This document shows positions 27,016 to 38,437 of a DNA stretch of 47,394 nucleotides, piece after piece. The stretch is from assembly GCA_012719135.1 (NCBI GenBank), contig JAAYAW010000038.1, positions 1-47,394 of the forward strand, written 5' to 3'. Each line of letters opens with the position of its first letter. Within the stretch, counting starts at the first letter, position 1. The notes below the pieces were generated by a model. That model was given only the letters and a program-made list of their open reading frames with translations. It was not told where the DNA came from and did no database searches. Source of the DNA: Chloroflexota bacterium. Its GTDB lineage: Bacteria; Chloroflexota; Anaerolineae; UBA1429. A program made the translations under genes and the position numbers.

Positions 27016-28254
27016 CTACAAGTCGGGCCAGAAGGAAACCGCCTCGCGATAGGCCTGCGCAATCAGGTCACGCTTGTAGGTATCATAGGGCTGCAGTTTG
27101 ACGGACATGTTGTCGATACGCTGGAGGAGATCCGCCGTGTCATAGTCGACCGCGATCGCGGGCAGGTCCTCCACCCGAGTCAGCTCACTGCGGACCTGCT
27201 GGGATAGGCCGCCGACCTGGCGGCAGGACAGGATCAAGCCAGAGAGACCTTTGCCATGCTGGCTGAGGAGGCGTTCATGGTGCAGGACCACCGAGAGAAC
27301 GCTGTCGTTGGCGTTGATGCCGACAACCACGGCGTCGCCTGCATCCACATAGCGCTCATAGCCGTAGCGCAAGTTGATGACCTTCATGCGCTGTATCAGG
27401 CGGCTGCCGTGCTCATCAAAAGCCTCGGGAGAGATGATCTCCAGTGAGCTCTTGGGATCGGTCCCGAACTGCTGAGCGATGAGCCGCATGGTAGGGAGTG
27501 ACAGCTCGCTGATGGACGGGACAAAGCCGAGTATCGGCGGAAAAGGTTGGTGCAGATAGGGGCCATAGATCGGTAGAAAGATCCGATCATAGTAGCCCTC
27601 CAGACTCTCTCGGATCTTGTCGATCTTGCTCCGGAAGACGCCGTTGATGATCAGCCCGTCAATGCGGGTGCCCAGGTGGTCCAGGCTCATAAAGTAGGGG
27701 AAGACCTCATCGATGGTTGCTCCGATTCCCCCTCTGGTGACCATCGCCACGAATACGGGTACCCCCATCTCCCGGAGCATGTTGATGACGTCCCCATTGC
27801 TGACGCCCGCCACAGAGCCCACCCCTGGTTGGCCGGTGCCCTCCACGATAACGACCTTGCGATCACGAGCAACGAGATCGTAGGACTCGCGGATGCGCTC
27901 CATGAAGGCGTGCCGCCCTTCGAGGGGATCGCCACGTATGCTATCGGAGATGAACGAAGCCGTAAGGCCGCCCTGCCAGATCACGGGGCTGAGGTGTCGA
28001 TAACCGACATTGCGGACATTGAGGAGAGAGGTAACGACCACGGCGTCTTTGTCCGCATCGATTGGCGAGCCGTCGTCATCGATCACCGTCAACACCTGCT
28101 GACCGACGGGCTTGATGTACCCTACCTCGTCGAGATGGTAACCATGCTCCGGAGAGAGCAGTTTCCCGATGATGCCGACGGAGGTGACCGTCTTGCCAAC
28201 GTCTCGCGCTGTGCCGAGGATAAAGATCGTGCGAGGATAGGTGGATCCACTCAT
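27016..28254 (-). CDS. P-loop NTPase (BioD-like) with DRTGG-type domain
   Basis: This 412-aa protein resembles the regulatory N-terminal part of long phosphotransacetylases but lacks the acetyltransferase domain. The N-terminal dethiobiotin-synthetase-like domain has the P-loop GTARDVGKT (14-22) and VIVEGTGQPGVGSVAGVSNGD. A DRTGG-like domain spans about residues 215-320, and the C-terminal part includes GLILSCRQVGGLS. Such stand-alone proteins are taken to be regulators or sensors of acetyl-CoA metabolism, though the ligand is not known. AAGGAG precedes ATG 28254. It follows the CoA-transferase gene by 61 bases and is probably co-transcribed with it. Confidence 0.75.
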   Translation of the reverse strand: MSGSTYPRTIFILGTARDVGKTVTSVGIIGKLLSPEHGYHLDEVGYIKPVGQQVLTVIDDDGSPIDADKDAVVVTSLLNVRNVGYRHLSPVIWQGGLTASFISDSIRGDPLEGRHAFMERIRESYDLVARDRKVVIVEGTGQPGVGSVAGVSNGDVINMLREMGVPVFVAMVTRGGIGATIDEVFPYFMSLDHLGTRIDGLIINGVFRSKIDKIRESLEGYYDRIFLPIYGPYLHQPFPPILGFVPSISELSLPTMRLIAQQFGTDPKSSLEIISPEAFDEHGSRLIQRMKVINLRYGYERYVDAGDAVVVGINANDSVLSVVLHHERLLSQHGKGLSGLILSCRQVGGLSQQVRSELTRVEDLPAIAVDYDTADLLQRIDNMSVKLQPYDTYKRDLIAQAYREAVSFWPDL

Positions 28255-28315
28255 TAAGATGCTCCTTCGGATGGCCAGCGACGGTCACCGACGGGGATAT
28301 AGTCCCGCTGCTGCT

Positions 28316-30205
28316 CTAGCCTCGCCGGACCGCCTCTACGGGCTCATCGAACCGGAACCAGATCGTTATTACGCCGGACTCGTAGGCGGTATGCAGGACA
28401 TACCCGCTATCCTCAAAGATGCGCCTCATCCCGAGGTTCTGTGCAATGACCGTCGCCTTAAAGCCACGGATGCCGCGTTCACGCGCCAGCCGCACCAGGA
28501 GCCGGAACAGATGGCTGCCGATGCCGCGGCGCTGGAACCGATCGGCCACCGAAAAGGCCACTTCTGCCATATTCTCGTTGGTATCCAGCATCCAGTGTGC
28601 GGCGGCCACGATCGGATCCGTATCGGATGTGCCCAGCGTACCAACGATCCCGAGATTCTCCGAGTAGTCCACCGCGACCATGGATTGTGCCAGTTCCCGC
28701 GGGAAAGCCTTGCGCCGTTCAAAGAACCGCAGGTAGGCGGAGCGCTCAGAGAGATCGTACAGGTATTCCTGGAAAAGCCTCTCATCGCTGGCCTTGACGG
28801 GGCGCATGAACAACTCGAGTCCGTCGAACTTGGCCGTGTGCTCCAACTCGACAGGATAGACCCCCTCGACGACGCCAACCTGGTCCGCGGGCAAGTAGCG
28901 GTTCTCCTTGGCCTGTTGCGTGAGCCACTCGCGGAACTTGGGATGGGCGATCTGGATGAGCGCCGTGGCTCGTTCACGCAGGCTCTTGCCGTGCAGGTAG
29001 GCGACGCCGTATTCCGTCACCACATAGTGGACATCCCCTCTTGTGGTAACAACCCCAGCGCCCTCATCCAGATGCGGCACAATGCGCGAGACGGACCCGC
29101 CGCGGGCGGTGGAGGGCAGCGCGATGATCGGACGGCCACCGGGAGCCATGGCCGCGCCACGCATAAAATCCGCCTGCCCCCCGATCCCGCTATAGATCCG
29201 GTAGCCCAGCGAATCGGCGCATACCTGACCCGTCATGTCCACCTGAATGGCCGTGTTGATCGCCACCATACGGTAGTTGCGCGCGATGTTGATGGGGGAC
29301 GAGTTGTAGTCCACTGGCCGAAACTCAAACATCGGGTTGTTGTCCACATAATCGTACAGTCGGCGTGTACCCACACAGAATGTGGCGAGCACCTTGCCGG
29401 CATGAAACGTCTTGCGGGAGTTGTTGACCACGCCGGATTCGATCAAATCGATCAGGCCATCCGAGAACATCTCGGTGTGCACGCCCAGATCCCTTTTTTC
29501 GGCAAGACCGTAGAGAACAGCATTCGGGATCTTGCCGATGCCCACCTGGATCGTCGAACCATTCTCGATCAGCCGGGTGACGTGGCGCGCAATTGCGAGG
29601 GAAATCTCGTCTGGCTCCGAAACAGGCAACTCCAGCAGAGGCTCCTCGTGCTCGACGATCACATCGATATCCTCGACGTGGATGAAGCTGTCGCCCAACG
29701 TGCGCGGCATCTGCGGGTTGATCTGGGCAATCACCAGGTCGGCGGCCTCGGCCGCGGCGCGAACCGCCTCCACAGAGACCCCCAGCGAGCAAAAGCCAAA
29801 GCGATCCGGAGGAGTCACCTGGATGAGGGCCACATCGAGAGGCATACGTCCGCTGCGAAATAGCGCGGGGATCTCTGACAGAAAGATCGGCGTGTAATCA
29901 GCGAGGCCTTCGTACACCGCGGACCGAACGCCAGGCCCCACAAAGAGCGAGTTGTGCCGGAAGTGCTGGTCGTAACGCTTGCTCGCATGTGGCGCTGAGC
30001 CGATCGTGAGCATGTGAACGATCTCGACATCGTTCAGCAGCCTCTCCTTGCCCCCCATCTCAACCAATGTCTCAAGAAGGTGCTGAGGCTCCGCACAGCC
30101 CGGGCTCAGGAACACCCGGCTGCCACTACGAATCTGGCCGAGTGCCTCACGTGCGCCCATGCGCCGCGTGGAGTAGGTCTTGATCCAGTTGCTAACGACT
30201 GGCAT
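28316..30205 (-). CDS. Acetyl-CoA hydrolase/transferase fused to a GNAT acetyltransferase domain
   Basis: The first 430 residues or so form a CoA-transferase of the acetyl-CoA hydrolase/4-hydroxybutyrate CoA-transferase family, with FLSPGCAEPQHLL near the start and the signature GIGGQADFMRGA. From about residue 460 to 629 a GNAT domain follows, with the acetyl-CoA-binding QRRGIGSHLFRLLV near 560. The protein probably exchanges CoA between acetate and other short acids and may also acetylate a protein or small molecule. ATG 30205 has AAGGAG upstream; the frame is open slightly further to 30232. Neighbours (Acs, ADP-forming synthetase, OFA transporter) fit acetate metabolism. Known as a fusion in other bacteria; the GNAT target is not known. 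Confidence 0.85.
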   Translation of the reverse strand: MPVVSNWIKTYSTRRMGAREALGQIRSGSRVFLSPGCAEPQHLLETLVEMGGKERLLNDVEIVHMLTIGSAPHASKRYDQHFRHNSLFVGPGVRSAVYEGLADYTPIFLSEIPALFRSGRMPLDVALIQVTPPDRFGFCSLGVSVEAVRAAAEAADLVIAQINPQMPRTLGDSFIHVEDIDVIVEHEEPLLELPVSEPDEISLAIARHVTRLIENGSTIQVGIGKIPNAVLYGLAEKRDLGVHTEMFSDGLIDLIESGVVNNSRKTFHAGKVLATFCVGTRRLYDYVDNNPMFEFRPVDYNSSPINIARNYRMVAINTAIQVDMTGQVCADSLGYRIYSGIGGQADFMRGAAMAPGGRPIIALPSTARGGSVSRIVPHLDEGAGVVTTRGDVHYVVTEYGVAYLHGKSLRERATALIQIAHPKFREWLTQQAKENRYLPADQVGVVEGVYPVELEHTAKFDGLELFMRPVKASDERLFQEYLYDLSERSAYLRFFERRKAFPRELAQSMVAVDYSENLGIVGTLGTSDTDPIVAAAHWMLDTNENMAEVAFSVADRFQRRGIGSHLFRLLVRLARERGIRGFKATVIAQNLGMRRIFEDSGYVLHTAYESGVITIWFRFDEPVEAVRRG

Positions 30206-30244
30206 TAGTCTGTCTCCTTCCCGAATCCGCACCGGATCCGGGTG

Positions 30245-30390
30245 CTATGCACGCTCCCATGGCCACAAAGGGGCCACATATGACACTCTCCCACTCTACC
30301 AGTGCCAGAGCAGGGGGCCTTCTGGCTCTAGTTTATCAGAGTGGGAGAGTGCCCGCAATGGACAGAGCGAGCCATGGGACCCGTGCATAG
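30245..30390. repeat. Nested inverted repeat of 146 bp
   Basis: Outer arms: 30245-30263 and 30371-30390 pair over 9 + 9 bases with a small internal mismatch. Middle arms: 30284-30297 and 30338-30351 pair perfectly over 14 bases. Inner hairpin: GCCAGA (30304-30309) with TCTGGC (30321-30326). It fills the gap between the OFA transporter gene and the CoA-transferase gene. It could be a terminator, an mRNA processing element or a palindromic mobile element; it contains no open frame. Confidence 0.75.
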
Positions 30391-30392
30391 AG

Positions 30393-31682
30393 TCAGAGAG
30401 CCATCGCCTCGATCCTCGGCTTGCGCAGCCTCAACCCGATGACGGCCGCCACAAGGCAGGCCACGCCTGCGATGACAAAGCCGGCCTGCCAGCTACCAAA
30501 GGCATCCCGGAAGCCAGCCGCCATGATGGGTCCAAGGATTCCTCCTACGCCATAGGCGGTAAAGACCCAGCCATAGTTCTCGCCCACGTGCTGCGAGCCA
30601 AAGAGGTCGCCGGTCTCGGTGGGGAACAGGGCAAAGTTGCCCCCAAAGTTGAACCCGATGATTGTGGTGCCTACGTAAAAGAGCAAGGGCGTCGAACCCA
30701 TCCAGTAGAACAAGATCATCATGAGGCCCTGCAACAGGCACATGGCAGTGAGCGAGGGCTTGCGCCCGATCCGGTCAGAGATCGTTCCCCAGGCGATGCG
30801 CCCGAGGCCGTTGGCCAGAGAGTAAAAGACCGACATCGCGATTCCCGCGATCACACTGGCCTGCTCGGCCGTTCGCCCCGTAGTCTGCAGTTGCTCAATG
30901 CCGAAATTCTTGATGTTGCCGATCACCAGCAACCCTGCCATGGCGCTAAAGACAAACATCACCCAGATCCCGTAGAACTGGGGTGTGCGCAGCATCTCGC
31001 CCGGCCGCATGGCAACCGTATCGCCGGTGCTTTTCCCAGGGGTCGTCGCTGGCGTCCAGCCTTCCGGCGCCCAGCCGGCGGGAGGATTCACCATCCATAC
31101 AGAGCCGATGCTCACAGCTATCGCAAAGATCGCGCCATATAGCGTGAACACGCCGGATACGCCCATAGACTGGAGCAGGCCACCAAGTTTGTCTGCCAGT
31201 TGCACCCAGACCAGCGCACCAAAGCCAAAGCCGGCAACCGCCAGGCCGGTGATCAGCCCCTTCTTGTCAGGGAACCAGCGCATACCCACGGCGATGGGGC
31301 AGACATAAGCCAACCCGATGCCTATGCCACCCACGAGCCCGATAAAGAGTATTTGGTTCACATAGTTTCCAAACAACCCGTCCTTGAGCAAGCCGGCCAG
31401 CAGATAGCCCGCTCCCAACACGAGACCGCCTGTGAAAGCAACGACGCGCGGCCCAGACTTGGCCTGCCAGCGCCCCGCTAGGATCATGGTGATGGCAAAG
31501 CTGGCCAGCGAAACCGAAAAGATGACCTGCGTCTGCACTTTGGTAAAGTTAAAGGGCGCCTTTTGCAGTTCAGGAGTAAACACACTCCAGGCATAGATGG
31601 CACCCAGACAGAGCTGTATGACTACGGCGCCGAGGACCACGAGCCACCGATTGCGGACTTGAGGGTTAGAGCTCAACGACAT
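30393..31682 (-). CDS. OFA-family MFS transporter (oxalate/formate antiporter-like)
   Basis: This major-facilitator permease of 429 aa has about twelve membrane segments. It has the OFA-type opening NRWLVVLGAVVIQLCLGAIYAWSVF (split over residues 11-35), an RWFPDKKG loop after helix four and GRIAWGTISDRIGRK in the central loop, close to the MFS signature. Substrates in this family are small mono- or dicarboxylates such as formate, oxalate or acetate; the exact one cannot be read here. ATG 31682 has GAGGAGG six bases ahead. It lies between acs and the CoA-transferase, so uptake of a short organic acid is a reasonable inference. Confidence 0.85.
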   Translation of the reverse strand: MSLSSNPQVRNRWLVVLGAVVIQLCLGAIYAWSVFTPELQKAPFNFTKVQTQVIFSVSLASFAITMILAGRWQAKSGPRVVAFTGGLVLGAGYLLAGLLKDGLFGNYVNQILFIGLVGGIGIGLAYVCPIAVGMRWFPDKKGLITGLAVAGFGFGALVWVQLADKLGGLLQSMGVSGVFTLYGAIFAIAVSIGSVWMVNPPAGWAPEGWTPATTPGKSTGDTVAMRPGEMLRTPQFYGIWVMFVFSAMAGLLVIGNIKNFGIEQLQTTGRTAEQASVIAGIAMSVFYSLANGLGRIAWGTISDRIGRKPSLTAMCLLQGLMMILFYWMGSTPLLFYVGTTIIGFNFGGNFALFPTETGDLFGSQHVGENYGWVFTAYGVGGILGPIMAAGFRDAFGSWQAGFVIAGVACLVAAVIGLRLRKPRIEAMAL

Positions 31683-31720
31683 CGTATCCTCCTCGGAACA
31701 GCGGGGCCGGTATGACAACA

Positions 31721-31755
31721 GGGCGCACCCGTGCCGCAAAAACACGGGTGCGCCC
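31721..31755 (-). terminator. Terminator after acs
   Basis: GGGCGCACCCGTG (31721-31733) pairs perfectly with CACGGGTGCGCCC (31743-31755) across a 9-base loop. It follows the acs stop codon by 11 bases; only a short T-containing tail follows. Partial read-through into the transporter gene is possible. Confidence 0.7.
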
Positions 31756-31766
31756 CGGGTGAACCG

Positions 31767-33728
<1,962 letters not shown>

Positions 33729-33756
33729 TCTGGACTCCTTTGTGGAAACAGCTGTG

Positions 33757-33771
33757 TAGGCATTGCCTACC
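33757..33771. promoter_or_regulatory. 15-base palindrome in the acs leader
   Basis: GTAGGC-ATT-GCCTAC is a perfect dyad with a 3-base centre, 28 bases ahead of the acs start codon. It may be an operator or a short hairpin close to the ribosome site. The rest of the 342-base gap between acs and the ADP-forming synthetase holds the two divergent promoters and no gene. Confidence 0.4.
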
Positions 33772-33905
33772 CGAGACGAATGCGAGCGTGTACGCCGGCG
33801 CCGTAGATTGGCCTGACAGCCCGTGTGTCCGGGCCTGGCGCCCCTTTCGATTATCTTGTCTATTCAACAAGCCTATACGAGTAACACGCCCACGAAGATA
33901 AGGAT

Positions 33906-33934
33906 ACTGTAACCACTACGAAATCAGGTGTCAA
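33906..33934 (-). promoter_or_regulatory. Promoter of acs
   Basis: On the complement, TTGACA (33929-33934) and TACAGT (33906-33911) are 17 bases apart. The predicted leader is about 170 bases. Confidence 0.7.
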
Positions 33935-34008
33935 GCCAGCGACCTCCTCCCGTTCGGCACGGTACGGTCGCGGGTCCTGTAGGGATAGCATCTCTATGCC
34001 CGCGGATT

Positions 34009-34037
34009 TTGGCGCGCTCAGGACAAGGGAGTATGAT
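34009..34037 (+). promoter_or_regulatory. Promoter of the ADP-forming acyl-CoA synthetase gene
   Basis: TTGGCG (34009-34014) and TATGAT (34032-34037) are 17 bases apart, 33 bases ahead of the start codon. Confidence 0.65.
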
Positions 34038-34070
34038 TGCCAGAGAACGATGGAGCAAGGGGGCTGAATC

Positions 34071-36167
34071 ATGCTGGATATGTTCTTTGACCCAAAGTCG
34101 ATCGCCGTGATTGGCGCGTCGGCCGATTCCACCAAGCTGGGATATCAGGTGCTCTCCAACCTGGTCTCCAGTGGTTTCCCCGGGGCGATATACCCCATCA
34201 ATCCGACGGCCACCGAGATCCTTGGCCTGAAGGTGTTCAAGTCCGTGCTCGATGTGCCCGGGCCGATCGACATGGTCGTGATTCTCATCCCCAGCCGTGC
34301 TGTGGTGAGTGTGATGCGCGAGTGCGGCCAAAAAGGCGTCCAAGGAGCGGTGATCATCACCGCTGGATTCCGCGAGGCCGGACCGGGTGGCGTGGCCCTT
34401 GAGAAGGAGCTTCTTGAGGTCGCCGACGAGTACGGCATTCGCGTGATCGGGCCGAACTGCCTGGGAATCATCGATACGTTCGTCCCCATGAACGTCTCCT
34501 TCGCCGCCGGCACGCCCAAGTCCGGCTCCATCGCGTTCATGTCCCAATCCGGCGCCCTCTGCACGGCCATTCTGGACTATGCGTTGGCAGAGACCATCGG
34601 CTTTTCGCACTTTGTCAGCCTGGGCAACAAAGCCGACGTAGATGAGGTCTCCCTGCTAGAGGCCTGGGGCGATGACGACCGGACGAACGTCATCATTGCC
34701 TACATCGAGGGACTGAAGGATGGCGCTCAGTTCATCAAACAGGCTCGAGCCACGGCCGGGAGAATGCCCATCATCGCCGTGAAATCCGGACGAACGGCAT
34801 CCGGCTCTCGTGCGGTCTCTTCGCACACGGGCAGCCTGGCCGGCGCCGATGCGGCCTACAGCGCTGGCTTTAAGCAGGCGGGAGTTCTCCGCGCAGAGAC
34901 GGTGGAAGAGCTGTTCGATTTCTCGACGGCCTTTGCCTACCAGCCTCTCCTCAAGGGGAACCGAATCGCCATTGTGACCAATGCCGGAGGGCCTGGCGTG
35001 ATGGCCACAGATGCCCTGGAGATGAACGGCCTGGTGTTGGCCTCTCTCTCCCCCGAAACACAGGAGGCCCTCAAGAGCGAACTGCCTGCTGCCGCCAGTG
35101 CCCACAACCCGGTGGACGTACTGGGTGATGCGCGCAGTGATCGATACATGAAGGCCCTGGAGGTCGTACTCGCCGACGCGAACGTGGATGGCGTTCTGGT
35201 GATCGTGACCCCACAGACCTCAACCGAGATTGTTGAGACGGCGCGCGGAGTGGTGGACGTTTGCACCCGTGCCAAGAAGCCGATCCTGGGGTGCTGGATG
35301 GGAAAGCAGGAGGCCATGGCCGGCATCGATATCCTGGCCAAGAACAGGGTCCCCAACTACCACTTTCCGGAGCGTGCGGTCAAGGCCTTTGGCGCCATGT
35401 ACACCTACAGGCAGTGGCTTGCCGAGCCGCACACCGAGGGTGAAAGCTTTACAGTCGACCGCGAAGCCGTGGCCAAGGTGTTTGCGCAAGCTCGCAATGA
35501 AGGGCGTACCGGCATCGGTGACGCTGAGGCCCAAGACATCCTCAAGGCTTACGGAATTCCAACACCCAAGTCTGACGTCTTTGCCACGGCTGATGAGGCC
35601 GTCGCCTTCTGCGAAGAGATCGGCTACCCGGTGGTCATGAAGATCGCTTCGCCGGATATCCTGCACAAGTCCGACGTTGGCGGCATCATCGTCGGCGTCT
35701 CCGATGAGGCCCAGGTTCGAGAGGCCTTTGACACACTCATCGCCCGTGCGCGGGAGCATGTGCCCAACGCCACCATCTGGGGAGCACAGGTGCAGGAGAT
35801 GGTGACGAACGCGCGTGAGGTGATCATCGGCATGAACCGCGATCCGCAGTTCGGCCCATTGGTGATGTTTGGCCTGGGCGGCATTTATGTCGAGGTGCTT
35901 CGCGATGTGACGTTCCGGGTGGCCCCGATGACTCGTGTTCAGGCCAGGGCGATGATCGAGGAGATCCGCTCCTACAAGCTATTGGCCGGCGCGAGAGGAC
36001 AAGCCCCGGCTGATCTCGATGCCATCGTGGACACCCTGCTGCGGATCTCGCAGCTGGTAAGCGACTGGCCCGAGATCGCCGAGATGGACATCAATCCCTT
36101 GCTCGTGCGCGAGCAGGGGGCGGGCGCTGTGGCCGTGGACATGCGACTGATTCTGAATCCCGCCTGA
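34071..36167 (+). CDS. Acetyl/acyl-CoA synthetase, ADP-forming (fused alpha-beta)
   Basis: This enzyme interconverts acetyl-CoA (or another acyl-CoA), ADP and phosphate with the free acid, CoA and ATP, so it can conserve energy during acid production. The 698-aa protein joins the alpha part (CoA-binding, FFDPKSIAVIGASADSTKLG; succinyl-CoA-ligase-like domains) and the beta part (ATP-grasp, from about residue 480, with GYPVVMKIASPDILHKSDVGG). The phospho-accepting His252 lies in SSHTGSLAG. No GNAT domain is attached, unlike the Pat protein of enterics. AAGGGGG precedes the ATG. It is divergent from acs. Confidence 0.9.
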   Translation: MLDMFFDPKSIAVIGASADSTKLGYQVLSNLVSSGFPGAIYPINPTATEILGLKVFKSVLDVPGPIDMVVILIPSRAVVSVMRECGQKGVQGAVIITAGFREAGPGGVALEKELLEVADEYGIRVIGPNCLGIIDTFVPMNVSFAAGTPKSGSIAFMSQSGALCTAILDYALAETIGFSHFVSLGNKADVDEVSLLEAWGDDDRTNVIIAYIEGLKDGAQFIKQARATAGRMPIIAVKSGRTASGSRAVSSHTGSLAGADAAYSAGFKQAGVLRAETVEELFDFSTAFAYQPLLKGNRIAIVTNAGGPGVMATDALEMNGLVLASLSPETQEALKSELPAAASAHNPVDVLGDARSDRYMKALEVVLADANVDGVLVIVTPQTSTEIVETARGVVDVCTRAKKPILGCWMGKQEAMAGIDILAKNRVPNYHFPERAVKAFGAMYTYRQWLAEPHTEGESFTVDREAVAKVFAQARNEGRTGIGDAEAQDILKAYGIPTPKSDVFATADEAVAFCEEIGYPVVMKIASPDILHKSDVGGIIVGVSDEAQVREAFDTLIARAREHVPNATIWGAQVQEMVTNAREVIIGMNRDPQFGPLVMFGLGGIYVEVLRDVTFRVAPMTRVQARAMIEEIRSYKLLAGARGQAPADLDAIVDTLLRISQLVSDWPEIAEMDINPLLVREQGAGAVAVDMRLILNPA

Positions 36168-36189
36168 AGTTGAAGACGAGCCTCGAATG

Positions 36190-36208
36190 GCGTGCCTAAA
36201 GAGCACGC
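36190..36208 (+). other. Small hairpin between the ADP-forming synthetase and eno
   Basis: GCGTGC (36190-36195) pairs with GCACGC (36203-36208) over a 7-base loop. It lacks a T-run and may be a weak terminator or part of the eno leader. Confidence 0.35.
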
Positions 36209-36215
36209 GGCGTAG

Positions 36216-37514
<1,299 letters not shown>

Positions 37515-37531
37515 TACACAGAGTACCTTTG

Positions 37532-37564
37532 GCAGCGGCGCGCAAAAGCGCGCCGCTGCTTTTT
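37532..37564 (+). terminator. Terminator after eno
   Basis: A perfect 12-bp stem (37532-37543 with 37548-37559, loop AAAA) is followed by five T residues. It is a textbook intrinsic terminator. Confidence 0.93.
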
Positions 37565-37590
37565 ATTCCCCGGGCACCCAAAGCGGTGAG

Positions 37591-37619
37591 TTGACGGGTC
37601 GTTACGCGAAACCTATAAT
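37591..37619 (+). promoter_or_regulatory. Strong promoter of rpsU-yqeY
   Basis: TTGACG (37591-37596) and TATAAT (37614-37619) are 17 bases apart. Transcription would start near 37626. Confidence 0.85.
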
Positions 37620-37625
37620 GAGAGA

Positions 37626-37671
37626 TGCCCTTTGGGGCAGTGCTCACGTGCCGGCAGGCACAGTCCGAGCA
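37626..37671 (+). promoter_or_regulatory. Structured 5' leader of rpsU
   Basis: From the predicted first transcribed base, TGCCC (37626-37630) pairs with GGGCA (37635-37639). A two-level hairpin follows: TGCTC (37641-37645) with GAGCA (37667-37671), and GTGCC (37648-37652) with GGCAC (37657-37661). An A-run and GGGGG ribosome site come next. It may be an autogenous control element for S21. Confidence 0.5.
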
Positions 37672-37688
37672 AAAAGGGGGTTGAGAGC

Positions 37689-37895
37689 GTGGCCCGTATC
37701 GTTGTAGAGCAAGGCGAATCGTTCGAAGGCGTGCTGCGTCGCTTTAAGAAAGCGGTTCAGGAAGATCGCATCCTTTCCGAGGTGCGGCGTCGGCGTTTCT
37801 ATGAGAAGCCGAGCCAGATCGCCAAGAGGAAGAAGGCGGCAAAGAGGCGCAAGAGCCGTCGGACGACCCTTAAGGACCAGATGAGGAACTACTAG
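37689..37895 (+). CDS. rpsU: 30S ribosomal protein S21
   Basis: S21 is a small, basic protein of the 30S subunit that helps start translation. The 68-aa product begins ARIVVEQGESFEGVLRRFKKAVQ (shown only in part) and ends in a lysine/arginine-rich tail, KRKKAAKRRKSRR, matching the family in length and layout. The start codon is GTG 37689, which aligns with family N-termini; the frame upstream has no homology. The strong promoter and folded leader suit a ribosomal gene. It is followed by yqeY, a common pairing in many bacteria. Confidence 0.93.
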   Translation: MARIVVEQGESFEGVLRRFKKAVQEDRILSEVRRRRFYEKPSQIAKRKKAAKRRKSRRTTLKDQMRNY

Positions 37896-37941
37896 AGGTC
37901 CTTGGCTGCTCGCAGGGCACGACTCCTAGAGGGGGTAGGCG

Positions 37942-38388
37942 ATGTCGATCAAGGAACGGCTGATGGCGGACCTGCAAAAGGCAATGCGCGAGCATGATCA
38001 AGTTCGCCGTGATACCATCCGCATGGCCCGTGCCGCGATCCAGAACGCCGAGAAAGCCCTCTTGCGCGAGGCGACTGAGGATGAGGTCATCGAGATTCTC
38101 AATCGCCAGGTCAAACAGCGAAACGAGTCGATCGAGATGTTCCGGCAAGGTCACCGCGAGGATCTGGTGGCCGAGGAACAAGCTCAACTGGAGATACTCC
38201 AAGAGTACCTCCCCCAACAGCTCGGGAGACCGGAGATCGAGGCCGCACTGGAGGCCATCATCGCCGAGTTGGGGGCCACCAGTCCCCAGCAACTCGGTAC
38301 CGTAATGCGAGAGGCGATGACCAGGCTAAAGGGCCAGGCCGATGGTCGGCACGTGAACGAGATAGCCCGAGCCCTACTCAGCCGGTGA
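37942..38388 (+). CDS. yqeY: GatB/YqeY domain protein
   Basis: The 148-aa protein consists of the YqeY domain, also found at the C-terminus of the GatB/GatE amidotransferase subunits, where it contacts tRNA. The N-terminus SIKERLMADLQKAMREHDQVRRDTIRM and the later EYLPQQLGRPEIE and LGTVMREAM segments are typical. The cellular role of the stand-alone form is not established; a tRNA-linked one is inferred from the domain. GAGGGGG precedes ATG 37942. The stop codon touches the following terminator palindrome. Confidence 0.9.
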   Translation: MSIKERLMADLQKAMREHDQVRRDTIRMARAAIQNAEKALLREATEDEVIEILNRQVKQRNESIEMFRQGHREDLVAEEQAQLEILQEYLPQQLGRPEIEAALEAIIAELGATSPQQLGTVMREAMTRLKGQADGRHVNEIARALLSR

Positions 38389-38422
38389 GATGCAGGAGAG
38401 CGATCGCTCTCCTGCATCTTTC
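38388..38422 (+). terminator. Terminator palindrome after yqeY
   Basis: Bases 38388-38419 form a perfect 32-base palindrome, starting with the last base of the yqeY stop codon, and a T-rich TTTCT tail overlaps its end. The next gene's -10 box lies only a few bases on. Confidence 0.8.
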
Positions 38423-38425
38423 TGC

Positions 38426-38431
38426 TAATAT
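38426..38431 (+). promoter_or_regulatory. Possible -10 box giving a leaderless transcript
   Basis: TAATAT ends six bases before ATG 38438, so transcription would begin at or next to the start codon. No clear -35 is seen (it would fall in the terminator palindrome) and no Shine-Dalgarno site precedes the ATG. Confidence 0.4.
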
Positions 38432-38437
38432 GTTCGT

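Noticed and set aside
28241-29863. 540-codon plus-strand open frame over the CoA-transferase gene
   Set aside because: The opposite strand codes for a full-length recognisable CoA-transferase/GNAT protein; this frame has no motif and begins in the leader of the neighbouring gene.
30229-30245. Separate palindrome GCACCGGATCCGGGTGC as an operator for the CoA-transferase gene
   Set aside because: It is imperfect and directly abuts the large nested repeat, so it may be only its edge; evidence for an operator is too thin.
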